Assembly (NCBI GenBank): GCA_021287065.1
Contig: JAJTBE010000217.1
Coordinates: forward strand, 1 to 53,751
DNA from: Bacillota bacterium
GTDB lineage: Bacteria > Vulcanimicrobiota > JAJTBE01
DNA: 53,751 nucleotides
Reading direction: 5' to 3'
Shown here: in pieces, positions 15,676-24,240 of the stretch
How positions within the stretch are numbered: position 1 is the first letter of the stretch
How the letters are laid out: the number at the start of each line of letters is the position of its first letter
Notes under the pieces: model-generated
Seen by the model: the letters and a program-made list of their open reading frames with translations, nothing else
Database searches by the model: none
What the model was told of the DNA's origin: nothing
Made by a program: the position numbers and the translations under genes

Positions 15676-16776
15676 ATGAGTTTTTCTTCAAAAAAAATCA
15701 TAACGCTCGGCGTTTTCTTCGCACTGTTTTGTTTATGCATTCTACCTGCAAAAGCAGATGTGGAAATTTCAGGGTCCCTGACCGATATTTCCATCAGAAA
15801 CAAAACCATAACCGTAAGAACCGGTAAAAAACTCGAATCGAAAATACAGTTTAGCCCGAATACGGTATTTACAGGTGAAAAGGGGCAGCCTGTTCAGGTA
15901 TCATCTCTTTTACCCGGTGACCATGTTAAAGTTGTGGTATCCGGTATTCCCGGAGCTGCACGCAAAGTAACTGCCGACGGCGAAGCTATGGCAGGCGAGC
16001 TTATTTTTATCAGTGACAAAAAGCTCATCACCGCCTCAGGAGATCAGGCTCTGTTCTCTCCTGATGTCTGTTTCTTTCTTAACGGAAGAACTGTGGATTA
16101 TAAGGAGCTTAAACAGGGTATGCGCGTTTTTGTCAGGCTTGACGCATCCACAAAACTTGCAGGTTCCGTTTATGCAGTGGATTTGAAATCCGGTTCGAAA
16201 AGCAGCGAGAACAGAAAATCCATTAAAACAGTTGAAGTTTCCGCTGCAAAATCATACAGGCAGAACTCGGTAATTACAGTTTCTGCAAAAGCAAAGCCGA
16301 AAAGTTACATAACTTTTGATATTGCCGGACTGGGAAAAGAGATCCCCATGAAAGAGGTAAAACCCGGTTCATACACAGGCTCATTCAGACTCAACCGGCA
16401 GGATATGAGAAGAACTTATATCCTTGTAGGAGATGGTTCCATAAAAAACAGTGATTATGTAGTTTATCAGTCTGCTGTGGATGTTGCCGTATCAGCGCCA
16501 GTAATTATCCCCGTCAACCCGGAACCTGATGATGAAATAATCGGAAAACAGGTTGAAATTTTTGCAAAGTTCAATTCCGGAGGATCGTTAATCAGGGCTG
16601 AATCTGCGGGAATAATTGTGGACGGAAAACCACTGACATCAGGTGTTGAAAAAAATGTGGGATTTATTTCCGGCAACGCAGGCGATCTTAAACCGGGAAG
16701 ACATTCAGTGGTGGTAACCGTTTCAGATGAGGCGGGAAATTCATCGAAAAAAGCCTGGGCTTTTACGGTAAAATAA
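15676..16776 (+). CDS. Secreted beta-rich protein with C-terminal Ig-like domain
   Basis: 366 aa from the ATG at 15676, where a classic signal peptide begins (SSKKIITLGVFFALFCLCIL, cleavage after PAKA). The mature N-terminus has two OB/SH3-like segments ('ITVRTGKKLESKIQFSPNT', 'GDHVKVVVSG'; then 'DVCFFLNGRTVDYKELKQGM', 'VFVRLDAS') resembling DUF5666-type repeats. Two Ig-like domains follow; the last ends 'GRHSVVVTVSDEAGNSSKKA'. Likely periplasmic or surface-located; no enzyme motif. It sits 15 nt before the helicase gene and may be co-transcribed. The function is not recognised. Confidence 0.75.
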   Translation: MSFSSKKIITLGVFFALFCLCILPAKADVEISGSLTDISIRNKTITVRTGKKLESKIQFSPNTVFTGEKGQPVQVSSLLPGDHVKVVVSGIPGAARKVTADGEAMAGELIFISDKKLITASGDQALFSPDVCFFLNGRTVDYKELKQGMRVFVRLDASTKLAGSVYAVDLKSGSKSSENRKSIKTVEVSAAKSYRQNSVITVSAKAKPKSYITFDIAGLGKEIPMKEVKPGSYTGSFRLNRQDMRRTYILVGDGSIKNSDYVVYQSAVDVAVSAPVIIPVNPEPDDEIIGKQVEIFAKFNSGGSLIRAESAGIIVDGKPLTSGVEKNVGFISGNAGDLKPGRHSVVVTVSDEAGNSSKKAWAFTVK

Positions 16777-16791
16777 TTCAGGAGTATTTCA

Positions 16792-18918
16792 TTGTCAACT
16801 AATATAAGGGAACTCTGGGGAAATGTAGTCAGCGTGCTTGCAGAAGGCGGATTGCTGTCGCAGAAATTCCCCGGTTTTGAAAACCGCCAATGCCAGCGGG
16901 ATATGTCGGAAATGGTGTTTAAGAGTTTTATTGAAGAATCTGTGGCGCTAATAGAGGCAGGCACAGGAACCGGAAAAACGCTTGCATATCTTATACCTTC
17001 CGTTTTCTGTTCGTTTGCATTTAACGAACCTGTGGTTATTTCAACAAAAACAATTAACCTTCAGGAACAGATAATGAAGAAGGATGTCCCTCTTCTTAAA
17101 GATGTTCTTGACGATAGATTTACTGCTGTTCTTGTTAAAGGCTGGAATAATTATCTTTGCATAAGAAGGCTTCGAACCCTTGAGGTGTCTGAAGGCGTTT
17201 TTACTCCTGATGAATTCTTCTTCTGGAGAAGATTGTCAAGATGGGCTGAAAATACGGTAACCGGAGATAAATCAGATATAGAATTTGAGATTCATGAAAA
17301 AGTATGGGAGCAGGTATGCTGTGAAAGTTCAGTATGTTCAAGGCGGAAATGTCCATATTTTTCAGCTTGTTTCTATTTTATAAATAAGGAAAAAATGGAA
17401 AAAGCCAACATTCTGGTTACTAATCATGCTCTTCTTTTTACGGATCTTGCCTTGAGGCGGAATAATCCCCAGAATGATTCGTCAATTTTCCCGCCTTTCA
17501 AACGTCTTGTTATTGATGAAGCCCACCATGTGGAAGAAGTGGCTTCGGATTTTCTCGGAGATGATGTTTCAACCGGAGATCTGGAAAGAATTCTGGATAA
17601 TCTTTATGATCGCCGGGGCAGAAAAGACGAAGCGGGTATTCTGGCAAGAATCAGACAACATAAGTTCTCCCCTTCCCTATCCAGCGAAATAAAAACTCTG
17701 GTTGATACCAACTGCATACCTTCACTGGCAAACCTGAAAGATTCTGGCAGCACTTTTTTCAGGGATTTGATTAGTGCCGGAACGACCGAAAAAGAATCCG
17801 ACAAAATAAGACTCACAAAGGAATGGAAGCTTAAACTGCCTTCTTTTATAAGAGAATCTACGGACTTATTCCTGAAAAATCTCAACAGATATATCGGACA
17901 TCTTGAAAAGCTGAAAAACACAGCAATGTCTGAAGCTCCTGAGGAACATATACTTGAACTTACCGGAGCCTCCGGAAGGCTCCGCAATTTTCAGGAATCA
18001 CTTCTGCGCCTATGGATGATGGAAGATGATAATTCCGTATATTCCATGGAATTCACAAACAAACTGAACTTCAGTTTTGTCAGGCTTAAATCTTACCCAC
18101 TGGTTGTTTCGGACATTCTTTTCAAAGAACTGTTTAAACCCCTGAAAACTACGGTTCTGGCATCTGCAACATTGTCAATCAATAAGAACTTCAGATTTGT
18201 AATGGATCAGCTTGGGTTGAATAAATTTGAAGGCAATCTTGTTAATACAAAAATCTACGATTCGCCTTTTGATTTTCAGAAACAGGCAATTATGGCAATT
18301 CCCACAGATATGCCTGCTTATGACGACGATAGTTTTCTTCCAATGGTAATGCCTCATCTGCTAAAGGTTATCAAAATCATGGAAGGCAGAATGTTTATTC
18401 TGTTTACTTCCTACAAAATGCTGGATGAAGTTTATCAGATACTGAAGGAAAAGCTGGACGGAGAAGGTTTTACCCTGTTTAAGCAGGGAGAATTAGCCCG
18501 GCATATTCTGCTGGATAATTTTAAAAAGACGGAAAAGTCGATCCTCCTTGGAACAGATTCCTTCTGGGAAGGCGTGGATGTACCCGGGAGAAGTCTGGAA
18601 TGTGTAGTCCTTATGAAGCTGCCTTTCAGAGTGCCTACTGATCCTATCTTCAAAGCCCGATCCGATTATCTGGAAAAACAGGGTAAAAGGCCTTTTATCC
18701 ATTACTATGTGCCACAGGCAATCATCAAATTCAAACAGGGTTTCGGCAGACTAATCCGCAACAGAAGCGACAGGGGAATAATCATAACCCTTGACAATCG
18801 GATTATTTTCAAGGATTATGGTAAGGCATTTTTAACATCACTGCCAAAAGTAAAAGTTCTGAAAGGTTCTTTTGCGGCAATAGCGGAGTACATCCGTAAA
18901 TGGCAGGCAAATGATTAA
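16792..18918 (+). CDS. dinG: DinG/XPD-family ATP-dependent DNA helicase
   Basis: 708 aa with a TTG start and CAGGAG 7 nt upstream. Superfamily 2 motifs: Walker A 'EAGTGTGKTLAYLIPS' (~55-70), Walker B 'VIDEAHHVEEV' (DEAH), motif V 'LLGTDSFWEGVDVPG' and motif VI 'GFGRLIRNRSDRG'. Between motifs I and II, Cys residues in 'CCESSVCSRRKCPYFSACF' fit the four-Cys [4Fe-4S] cluster of XPD/DinG helicases. It lacks the N-terminal exonuclease of Gram-positive DinG. It should unwind 5'-3', acting on R-loops or repair intermediates. Confidence 0.93.
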   Translation: MSTNIRELWGNVVSVLAEGGLLSQKFPGFENRQCQRDMSEMVFKSFIEESVALIEAGTGTGKTLAYLIPSVFCSFAFNEPVVISTKTINLQEQIMKKDVPLLKDVLDDRFTAVLVKGWNNYLCIRRLRTLEVSEGVFTPDEFFFWRRLSRWAENTVTGDKSDIEFEIHEKVWEQVCCESSVCSRRKCPYFSACFYFINKEKMEKANILVTNHALLFTDLALRRNNPQNDSSIFPPFKRLVIDEAHHVEEVASDFLGDDVSTGDLERILDNLYDRRGRKDEAGILARIRQHKFSPSLSSEIKTLVDTNCIPSLANLKDSGSTFFRDLISAGTTEKESDKIRLTKEWKLKLPSFIRESTDLFLKNLNRYIGHLEKLKNTAMSEAPEEHILELTGASGRLRNFQESLLRLWMMEDDNSVYSMEFTNKLNFSFVRLKSYPLVVSDILFKELFKPLKTTVLASATLSINKNFRFVMDQLGLNKFEGNLVNTKIYDSPFDFQKQAIMAIPTDMPAYDDDSFLPMVMPHLLKVIKIMEGRMFILFTSYKMLDEVYQILKEKLDGEGFTLFKQGELARHILLDNFKKTEKSILLGTDSFWEGVDVPGRSLECVVLMKLPFRVPTDPIFKARSDYLEKQGKRPFIHYYVPQAIIKFKQGFGRLIRNRSDRGIIITLDNRIIFKDYGKAFLTSLPKVKVLKGSFAAIAEYIRKWQAND

Positions 18919-18960
18919 TCATAACAAATTCTGGGTTTTGCACCAACCGGAGGAACAAAA

Positions 18961-19662
18961 GTGGAAAAAGAACTTATTAATTATGAAGCATTGAAGAAAC
19001 ACTCGATGGATTGCGGAGCTTCGCTTTTCGGTGTTGCCGATATATCCGACAAGAAGGAACATATATATATCGATTATCCTCCGGGAATTCTGGACAATCT
19101 TAATTATGCCGTATCACTGGGTTTCCACCTTTCAGGCAAGGTATTGGAAACAGTGGTGGACAGACCCAACAAAATTTATTACAGACATTACAAAATGGCA
19201 AATATCTATCTGGATCAGCTTGCCATTAGAGTGGGCGAATACATACAGAGAAACGGTTATGACTATATGCCGATTCCCACTTCTCAGGTTCTTGACTGGA
19301 ACGGCCTTGCAGCCCACGCTTCCCACAGAGCTATAGCTTATCATGCAGGTCTGGGATGGCGCGGCAGAAGCAGTCTTCTGGTTAATCCGGAATACGGAGC
19401 AAGGGTAAGATATGTTTCGCTGCTCACTGATATGCCTCTGAAAACAGATAAACCTGCAGACAGAGACTGCGGACATTGCAGAGCCTGCGTGGATATGTGC
19501 CCTGCCGGAGCCATCCATGACGACCATTATGATGTGGATGCCTGCCATGAAATGTTAAAACACTTTGGCAAAACACTTCATGTGAGCCTGATATGCGGCG
19601 TTTGTGTAAAAGTGTGCCGCGGAGTTGAAAAAATGGGACTGGATAAACCACAGGCAGATTAA
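18961..19662 (+). CDS. QueG-like [4Fe-4S] double-cluster protein, short form
   Basis: 233 aa with a GTG start and CCGGAGG upstream. The fold resembles epoxyqueuosine reductase: 'YHAGLGWRGRSSLLVNPEYGARVR' and a ferredoxin-like module 'CGHCRACVDMCPAGAI' plus 'CHEM...CGVCVKVCRG'. QueG enzymes are 310-390 aa with a catalytic Asp before the GLGW motif; here that position reads 'HASHRAIAYHAGLGW' and the C-terminal HEAT-like part is absent. So it is probably not QueG but a cobamide- or Fe-S-linked reductase-like relative. Its stop codon overlaps that of the convergent peptidase gene. Confidence 0.8.
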   Translation: MEKELINYEALKKHSMDCGASLFGVADISDKKEHIYIDYPPGILDNLNYAVSLGFHLSGKVLETVVDRPNKIYYRHYKMANIYLDQLAIRVGEYIQRNGYDYMPIPTSQVLDWNGLAAHASHRAIAYHAGLGWRGRSSLLVNPEYGARVRYVSLLTDMPLKTDKPADRDCGHCRACVDMCPAGAIHDDHYDVDACHEMLKHFGKTLHVSLICGVCVKVCRGVEKMGLDKPQAD

Positions 19663-20867
19663 ACGGGACAATCAGCCGAAACAATATCTGCTATATATTG
19701 TGCAACAGAAACCACTTTTTCAGGATCTGTAATTTCGAATGAATCAGCAGGTGTATGGACGATTGTATCAATCAATCCCCTCAGGTTTTGGGTTGTAAAT
19801 GCAAGTGTCGGTATTTTGAGCCTGGCGAAAAACGAATGATCCGATTCATACCATGGAGCTGTTTTTACTATTCCGGGGAATTTTCTTCCTGTTTCCAGAA
19901 TCTTTCCTTCAAGCAACTCGGAACATTCAAGGAAAGCTATTGTATCGTTTTCCTCTTTTACACTTATTCCGTCAATATTTATGGCAAGCTTGATTTTGTT
20001 CAGATAACCTGCCGCAAATTCAAAATACGAAGCATCTCCGGGATACCAGCTATCTTCTCCGCCAAAAGCCACAATTTCAATACCGCACCGAGGCTTCACC
20101 TGATTTTTCATATAGTTGTTTTTTATCAATTCCGCTGCAAGAAGCATTGCTGTTGTTCCTGTGCCGTTATCCACAGCGCCGGGAGTGCCATGTTTTGTAT
20201 CATAATGAGCGCAGATAACTATTCGTTCATCATTGTCAGATTCTATGCCATATCTGCCGATTATATTTGCAGAATGAGAAGGTATGGATTTTGATGAGAT
20301 AATCATTTCCACTGGTTTTTCCGGATAACCGGCTATCATCTTCCCTACCCCCGATGATACGGTCATTACAGGGAAACTGAACTCAGAATCTTCAATCAGG
20401 GAAACATGGTTTTCATCACGCTGAGTAACAAAAATTATAGCTTCCGGTTTCTTTTCTTCAAGAATTCTTATAATCCGATCCTGATCGTCAATTCTGAAAA
20501 AATCAAAATTCTTTGGAAAATAACCCTGAGAAGATAAACTGCCTGACAAAACTGCAATTCTCCCTGACAATTCTGTATTTTTCAATTCATCTTCAGTTGA
20601 TGCAAACACCGGAAGTGCTTTAACATTACAGGAAGGCGAATGGACAGCAGCAACCGCCGGATATGCCTTTTCATTGATTCTGAGCTTGGAATCAAGCAGC
20701 TCCCAATGTGGGCAGTCATATTTCTGACGAATTATACTATATTCATTTGTACGCAAATAATTTGCGATCAAATCACACGAGTTATGCGCTTCCGGCGAAC
20801 CTGCAGGACGGCACCCTATTTCCTTAGAAAGCTGGTAAAGAAAGGTTTTAACAAATTTTTTATACAT
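19659..20867 (-). CDS. M28-family zinc aminopeptidase with PA domain
   Basis: 402 aa, GGAGG 5 nt before the ATG, no signal peptide. M28 zinc ligands: His/Asp in 'VICAHYDTKHGTPGAVDNGTGT', the Glu region 'VAFGGEDSWYPGD' (E-D in place of the usual E-E), Asp in 'INIDGIS' and His near the end ('IVHTPADSF'). A PA-like insert spans ~90-200. It likely removes N-terminal residues from peptides in the cytoplasm, since no export signal is visible. The final TTAA is shared with the convergent gene, giving both their stop codons. Confidence 0.9.
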   Translation of the reverse strand: MYKKFVKTFLYQLSKEIGCRPAGSPEAHNSCDLIANYLRTNEYSIIRQKYDCPHWELLDSKLRINEKAYPAVAAVHSPSCNVKALPVFASTEDELKNTELSGRIAVLSGSLSSQGYFPKNFDFFRIDDQDRIIRILEEKKPEAIIFVTQRDENHVSLIEDSEFSFPVMTVSSGVGKMIAGYPEKPVEMIISSKSIPSHSANIIGRYGIESDNDERIVICAHYDTKHGTPGAVDNGTGTTAMLLAAELIKNNYMKNQVKPRCGIEIVAFGGEDSWYPGDASYFEFAAGYLNKIKLAINIDGISVKEENDTIAFLECSELLEGKILETGRKFPGIVKTAPWYESDHSFFARLKIPTLAFTTQNLRGLIDTIVHTPADSFEITDPEKVVSVAQYIADIVSADCPV

Positions 20868-20901
20868 TTTTCCTCCAATAAAGCTTCGATAATTAGTATT
20901 T

Positions 20902-20941
20902 CCGGTTTTTCACAAAATATAGAATATGCCTGAAAAACCGG
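20902..20941. repeat. Perfect 11-bp inverted repeat upstream of the peptidase gene
   Basis: CCGGTTTTTCA (20902-20912) and TGAAAAACCGG (20931-20941) are separated by 18 nt. It lies 35-75 bp upstream of the M28 gene and downstream of the MerR gene. There is no T-run outside the stem on either strand, so it may be an operator or leader hairpin rather than a terminator. Confidence 0.7.
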
Positions 20942-21021
20942 AGAAATAAGATGCGCACCTTTTACAGGATTATACACAATTCCATAACCCTGGTGTGCTA
21001 TTGGAGGGTTTGTTTTTTATA

Positions 21022-21780
21022 CTATTGGAGTTTTGATTTTATTATTGCCTGTTCGAGAAGCTCGATCATTGATGAGGCATAATGTTCGATTTCCCTTATT
21101 TTGTGAAGCCAGCGGTCGGTGGAAAAGAAAACATCATCTTCAGGAGGGACTTTATTGAGATCCTCGGTAAGATTGTTTCTTTTTCCCGAATCAAAGCTTT
21201 TTAACATACGGAGAATGGACATATTGCTGTATCTCGCCTGCCGGAGAGTTCTTATAATCAGCAGTCTGCCTGAAACAGCTTCGTCAAAGATTCTGTAACC
21301 GTTGGCAAGATTCCTCGGAATGCGGATGAGTCCGTTTCTTTCCCAGTTTCTTAATATGTCCACAGAAACATCAAGCTTTGCCGCCGCCTGACTGATGGTC
21401 ATATTTTCAGGCTCCGATTGGGAAGAAAAAGTTCCGGATGCCCATTTTTCCAGAAGAACAACAGCTTCTTCCGCCCGCGCCTTCTCTGAGGAAATCAGAT
21501 CGAGATGAAGCCAGGCGTTTTGTAATGCTTCGTTATAATTGCCGCTGGCGGAAGCTGTTACAACAGACAATGCTGCTTTTCTGATTTTACCACCGAGCCA
21601 TGTGCTTTTGAAAGCGGTGCGGATAAGCTTTAGCTGAAGAATATGGGTTTCTGTGAATTTTCTGTAACCGTTTGAATGCCGTTCGACACCCTGAAGCAAC
21701 CCCCACTGCTCATAAGTTCGAACCGTGTTGGGATGGATGCCTGCGGTTTTTGCAACTGCTGAAGTTGTCAGATACTGCAT
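21022..21780 (-). CDS. MerR-family regulator with two HTH domains in one chain
   Basis: 252 aa. A first MerR-type winged helix occupies ~3-60 ('TTSAVAKTAGIHPNTVRTYE', 'GLLQGVERHSNGYRKFTE'). A second occupies ~126-190 ('MTISQAAAKLDVSVDILRNW', 'GLIRIPRNLANGYRIFDE'). They are joined by a ~60-residue helix. Ordinary MerR proteins have one HTH and dimerise, so this chain could bind as a pseudo-dimer. There is no Cys cluster for metals. It has an AAGAGG site. A strong terminator 19 nt upstream leaves little room for a dedicated promoter. Confidence 0.9.
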   Translation of the reverse strand: MQYLTTSAVAKTAGIHPNTVRTYEQWGLLQGVERHSNGYRKFTETHILQLKLIRTAFKSTWLGGKIRKAALSVVTASASGNYNEALQNAWLHLDLISSEKARAEEAVVLLEKWASGTFSSQSEPENMTISQAAAKLDVSVDILRNWERNGLIRIPRNLANGYRIFDEAVSGRLLIIRTLRQARYSNMSILRMLKSFDSGKRNNLTEDLNKVPPEDDVFFSTDRWLHKIREIEHYASSMIELLEQAIIKSKLQ

Positions 21781-21798
21781 TTTTTATTGCCTCTTAAC

Positions 21799-21820
21799 AA
21801 AAAAGCCTTACGGCTTTTTT
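21799..21820. terminator. Bidirectional terminator between the PH-domain and MerR genes
   Basis: AAAAAAGCC (21799-21807), loop TTAC, GGCTTTTTT (21812-21820). A symmetric A/T-flanked hairpin, placed right after the PH-domain gene and just before the MerR gene on the minus strand. Confidence 0.9.
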
Positions 21821-21849
21821 AATTTGAAAAGGTTTGAAATACGGGGTGA

Positions 21850-22485
21850 TTATGCCTGAGGCATAGGTCTTCTTTCGGGAGCTTTTTTCTTCCCGCCTTT
21901 AGCTTTCATCCGTTTTTCATTCATGTGGGTTACTTCTTTATAGAGTTTGCTTTTTTTCAGCTCCGGTGAAATCGGGGTATCATATTCATCAAAAATATTG
22001 TCCTTTTCCATCCGGTATTTCACTGAAGAATCAAGCATAAATGCGTTAAAGCGAATCTCTCTGCCTTCAGTTCCCTTGATAATACAGGTTTCCATAGAAG
22101 TGCCCGCTGCCCGGAGTTTTACATCTTTAACCTCTTCCCAGGGGATATAAACTTTCTTAAAGATATTCCTGTATTCAATACCAGACTGACTGGTTATGAT
22201 TTTCGTCTGTTTTTTTACATAGGCTATTCCAAACATACAAGCTGAAACAAAAACAAAAAGAATCAGGTTGGTTTGTGATGTAGTCCTCATTTCTGCAGAT
22301 CTTTTCTCAAATTGTTCCTGAGTATATCTGCTTTGAGGATTCAGATTCGGATTATCCTGCTTGATTGAACTATTAACCAGAGCCATCATTATGCCCATCA
22401 TCACCAATAACACAACAAGCATGGTCCATAGCATTTTTGTATATCTGGGAGTTCTTACAAGGATATTGTAGTATTCTTTTTCCAT
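21850..22485 (-). CDS. Membrane protein with bacterial PH-like domain
   Basis: 211 aa from the ATG at 22485, with AGGA 6 nt upstream; a nearby ATG at 22491 and a TTG at 22515 are alternatives. Two transmembrane helices ('MLWTMLVVLLVMMGIMMALV' and 'NLILFVFVSACMFGIAYV') flank a short loop. A bPH-type domain follows ('SGIEYRNIFKKVYIPWEEVK', 'DVKLRAAGTSMETCII') and then a Lys/Arg-rich tail. Proteins of this kind are of unknown function, possibly envelope-stress related. Confidence 0.7.
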   Translation of the reverse strand: MEKEYYNILVRTPRYTKMLWTMLVVLLVMMGIMMALVNSSIKQDNPNLNPQSRYTQEQFEKRSAEMRTTSQTNLILFVFVSACMFGIAYVKKQTKIITSQSGIEYRNIFKKVYIPWEEVKDVKLRAAGTSMETCIIKGTEGREIRFNAFMLDSSVKYRMEKDNIFDEYDTPISPELKKSKLYKEVTHMNEKRMKAKGGKKKAPERRPMPQA

Positions 22486-22586
22486 TTCCATTCCTGACTG
22501 AGAAATATTTGACAATGTTAATTCTAACAGCAGCTCAGGTTAAGATCAAGGCTTGAACAGGAATTGGATCTAAAAACGGCAGTATT

Positions 22587-23096
22587 CTACCAACCAGAAA
22601 CATTATTCCGTCTTCTCCATTCCCACGGAGGGGTCGGGCTATCCTGAATCCATAAGCCGCGCCTGTATCGTTTGGCATTACTCTCCAGCTTTTCATAGCT
22701 TTTATCGCTTGAAAAATACCGGTACCACCAGGCGAAACCTTCCTGAACAAGAACCTGATTAAGAATTGTTCCATCGTCAAGAATGGCGATTCCAAGAAGT
22801 CTGCCGTAAGGATCCCTTTTGTTCCAGTGTTTAATCTTGATCTTCTTACCTTTTGTGTAAACCCTTGCGAATTCTTTTGCCTGATAACCATAGGGCTGAT
22901 TATACTCCGGAGCATCAATGTGCAGAAGTCTCACATTTTCCGTTTTGCCGCCAACTGTAACAAGCACATTGTCGCCATCGGGAATACTAAAGCTTTCCGC
23001 CACCAGATAATGAGGCGTGAAGATTAACCAGCAAACAACTCCGATAATTATCAGAACAAAAGAAACAACCGCAGCACCAATCATTCTGTATTTCAT
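22587..23096 (-). CDS. Thermonuclease-family nuclease (SNase domain), membrane-anchored or secreted
   Basis: 169 aa. Residues 8-27 form a hydrophobic signal/anchor. The staphylococcal-nuclease fold follows: 'SIPDGDNVLVTVGGKTENVR' with Asp, 'LLHIDAPEYNQPYGYQAKEF' (catalytic Arg precedes LLHIDAPE), 'KRDPYGRLLGIAIL' (second Asp and Arg) and 'RYRRGLW'. It should be a Ca-dependent nuclease outside the cytoplasm. A GGGGGGA ribosome site precedes it. The C-terminus is Trp/Arg-rich. Confidence 0.92.
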   Translation of the reverse strand: MKYRMIGAAVVSFVLIIIGVVCWLIFTPHYLVAESFSIPDGDNVLVTVGGKTENVRLLHIDAPEYNQPYGYQAKEFARVYTKGKKIKIKHWNKRDPYGRLLGIAILDDGTILNQVLVQEGFAWWYRYFSSDKSYEKLESNAKRYRRGLWIQDSPTPPWEWRRRNNVSGW

Positions 23097-23160
23097 AATT
23101 TCCCCCCTGAAAAAACTATATGACTTTTTAAATCAGCAGTCGGTAAGCAGTAGAACCGTA

Positions 23161-24144
23161 TTACTTTTTAAGATTGATTCCGGGAAGATCCTGAAGGAGC
23201 CAGGCAAGAGTAATGCCCATATTGTGGGAAGCGACAAAATTCTGAGTATAAACTCTCGGAGTTACTTCCTCATCAAAATAGCCGACTCTGTCGGTTATGC
23301 CGGAGATAAACAGAAACGGCGGTGTTGAATGATAGAGACAGTCTTCGGCAATCATTCTGATTATGCCATGGGTGGTTTCCACAGAGGCAATTTTGTCCAT
23401 TTTTTCTTTATTTCTTGCTTTTTCCACAGCATGTTTGTCAGCCCAGATGAAATCCGAGTAATCAGTGATGTTTACATTTCCCAGTGCAACATATTTATCG
23501 CCTGCCATAATTCGGGGAGTTTCAACCGGATTGAGAGGAGTCGGAATGAAGCGGCATTCGGCATTGTATCTTGTTGAATAAGGAATCTGCGAAATAAAGC
23601 CATTTGCGAGCTTTGTGAGGTCTGAAGGCACTAAAATTCCAAAACGGTTATGATGCCAGTTGCTATCTTTATTTTCATTATCCGGATGGGCATCGTTTAT
23701 CAGAACCTGTGTGCCGATAGTAACGCAGCCATTGTAAGAATCAGGTTCGGGATAACCGGCTGTCCCCATAGCGATCAGAAAGTCAGGAGTCTGATTCGTT
23801 TTTTTATACTGTTCGAATAACTGATAAAGCACCCTTACTTTTTCCGATGAACTGGAACTGTTTCTTTCCGGATCCATAAAATCCTGAATACACCATATTT
23901 CTGCTTCGAACAGGAATAAAGTATCATTATTTTTGCCGGCATTTTTTGCTGTGTTGGAGATTCTTATCCTTGGCAAAAGGACAGCAGGGTTTTTCCTGAC
24001 AACGGGATGTTTCGCCACAGTCACTGAGTAATCTTTTGGAATAGCTTTGTCATTGAAAAACACATTGACCACAGGATCTGTTTCCCAGTTTTTATTAACA
24101 ATGACAAGGATTTTCTTTATTATTTTCTTAACCTGATTATCCAT
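23161..24144 (-). CDS. Nucleoside phosphorylase/nucleosidase-fold protein
   Basis: 327 aa. No exact family was recognised, but the segment order fits the PNP/UDP-phosphorylase superfamily: 'DFLIAMGTAGYPEPDSYNGC' (phosphate/ribose loop), 'ASVETTHGIIRMIAED' near the position of the usual 'ExEaa', and 'PFLFISGITDRVGYFDEE' like the 'R.ISD' active-site Asp loop, then a C-terminal helix with 'NMGITLAWLL'. It would cleave an N-glycosidic bond of a nucleoside-like substrate. The N-terminal 90 residues are unusual. The gene is flanked by a thermonuclease gene and the hydrolase gene on the same strand. Confidence 0.6.
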   Translation of the reverse strand: MDNQVKKIIKKILVIVNKNWETDPVVNVFFNDKAIPKDYSVTVAKHPVVRKNPAVLLPRIRISNTAKNAGKNNDTLFLFEAEIWCIQDFMDPERNSSSSSEKVRVLYQLFEQYKKTNQTPDFLIAMGTAGYPEPDSYNGCVTIGTQVLINDAHPDNENKDSNWHHNRFGILVPSDLTKLANGFISQIPYSTRYNAECRFIPTPLNPVETPRIMAGDKYVALGNVNITDYSDFIWADKHAVEKARNKEKMDKIASVETTHGIIRMIAEDCLYHSTPPFLFISGITDRVGYFDEEVTPRVYTQNFVASHNMGITLAWLLQDLPGINLKK

Positions 24145-24188
24145 AATGTCCCCCCTGAAGTGTTAATTTTTTTCAATTTTCAAATGGA

Positions 24189-24227
24189 ATTAAAAAAGGC
24201 AACCCCGATTTCAACAGGATTGCCTTT
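24189..24227 (-). terminator. Intrinsic terminator of the alpha/beta hydrolase gene
   Basis: On the minus strand AAAGGCAA (24227-24220) pairs with TTGCCTTT (24202-24195), followed by further T (TTTAATT). It lies 13 nt after the hydrolase stop. Confidence 0.85.
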
Positions 24228-24240
24228 AATGAAAACTGAT

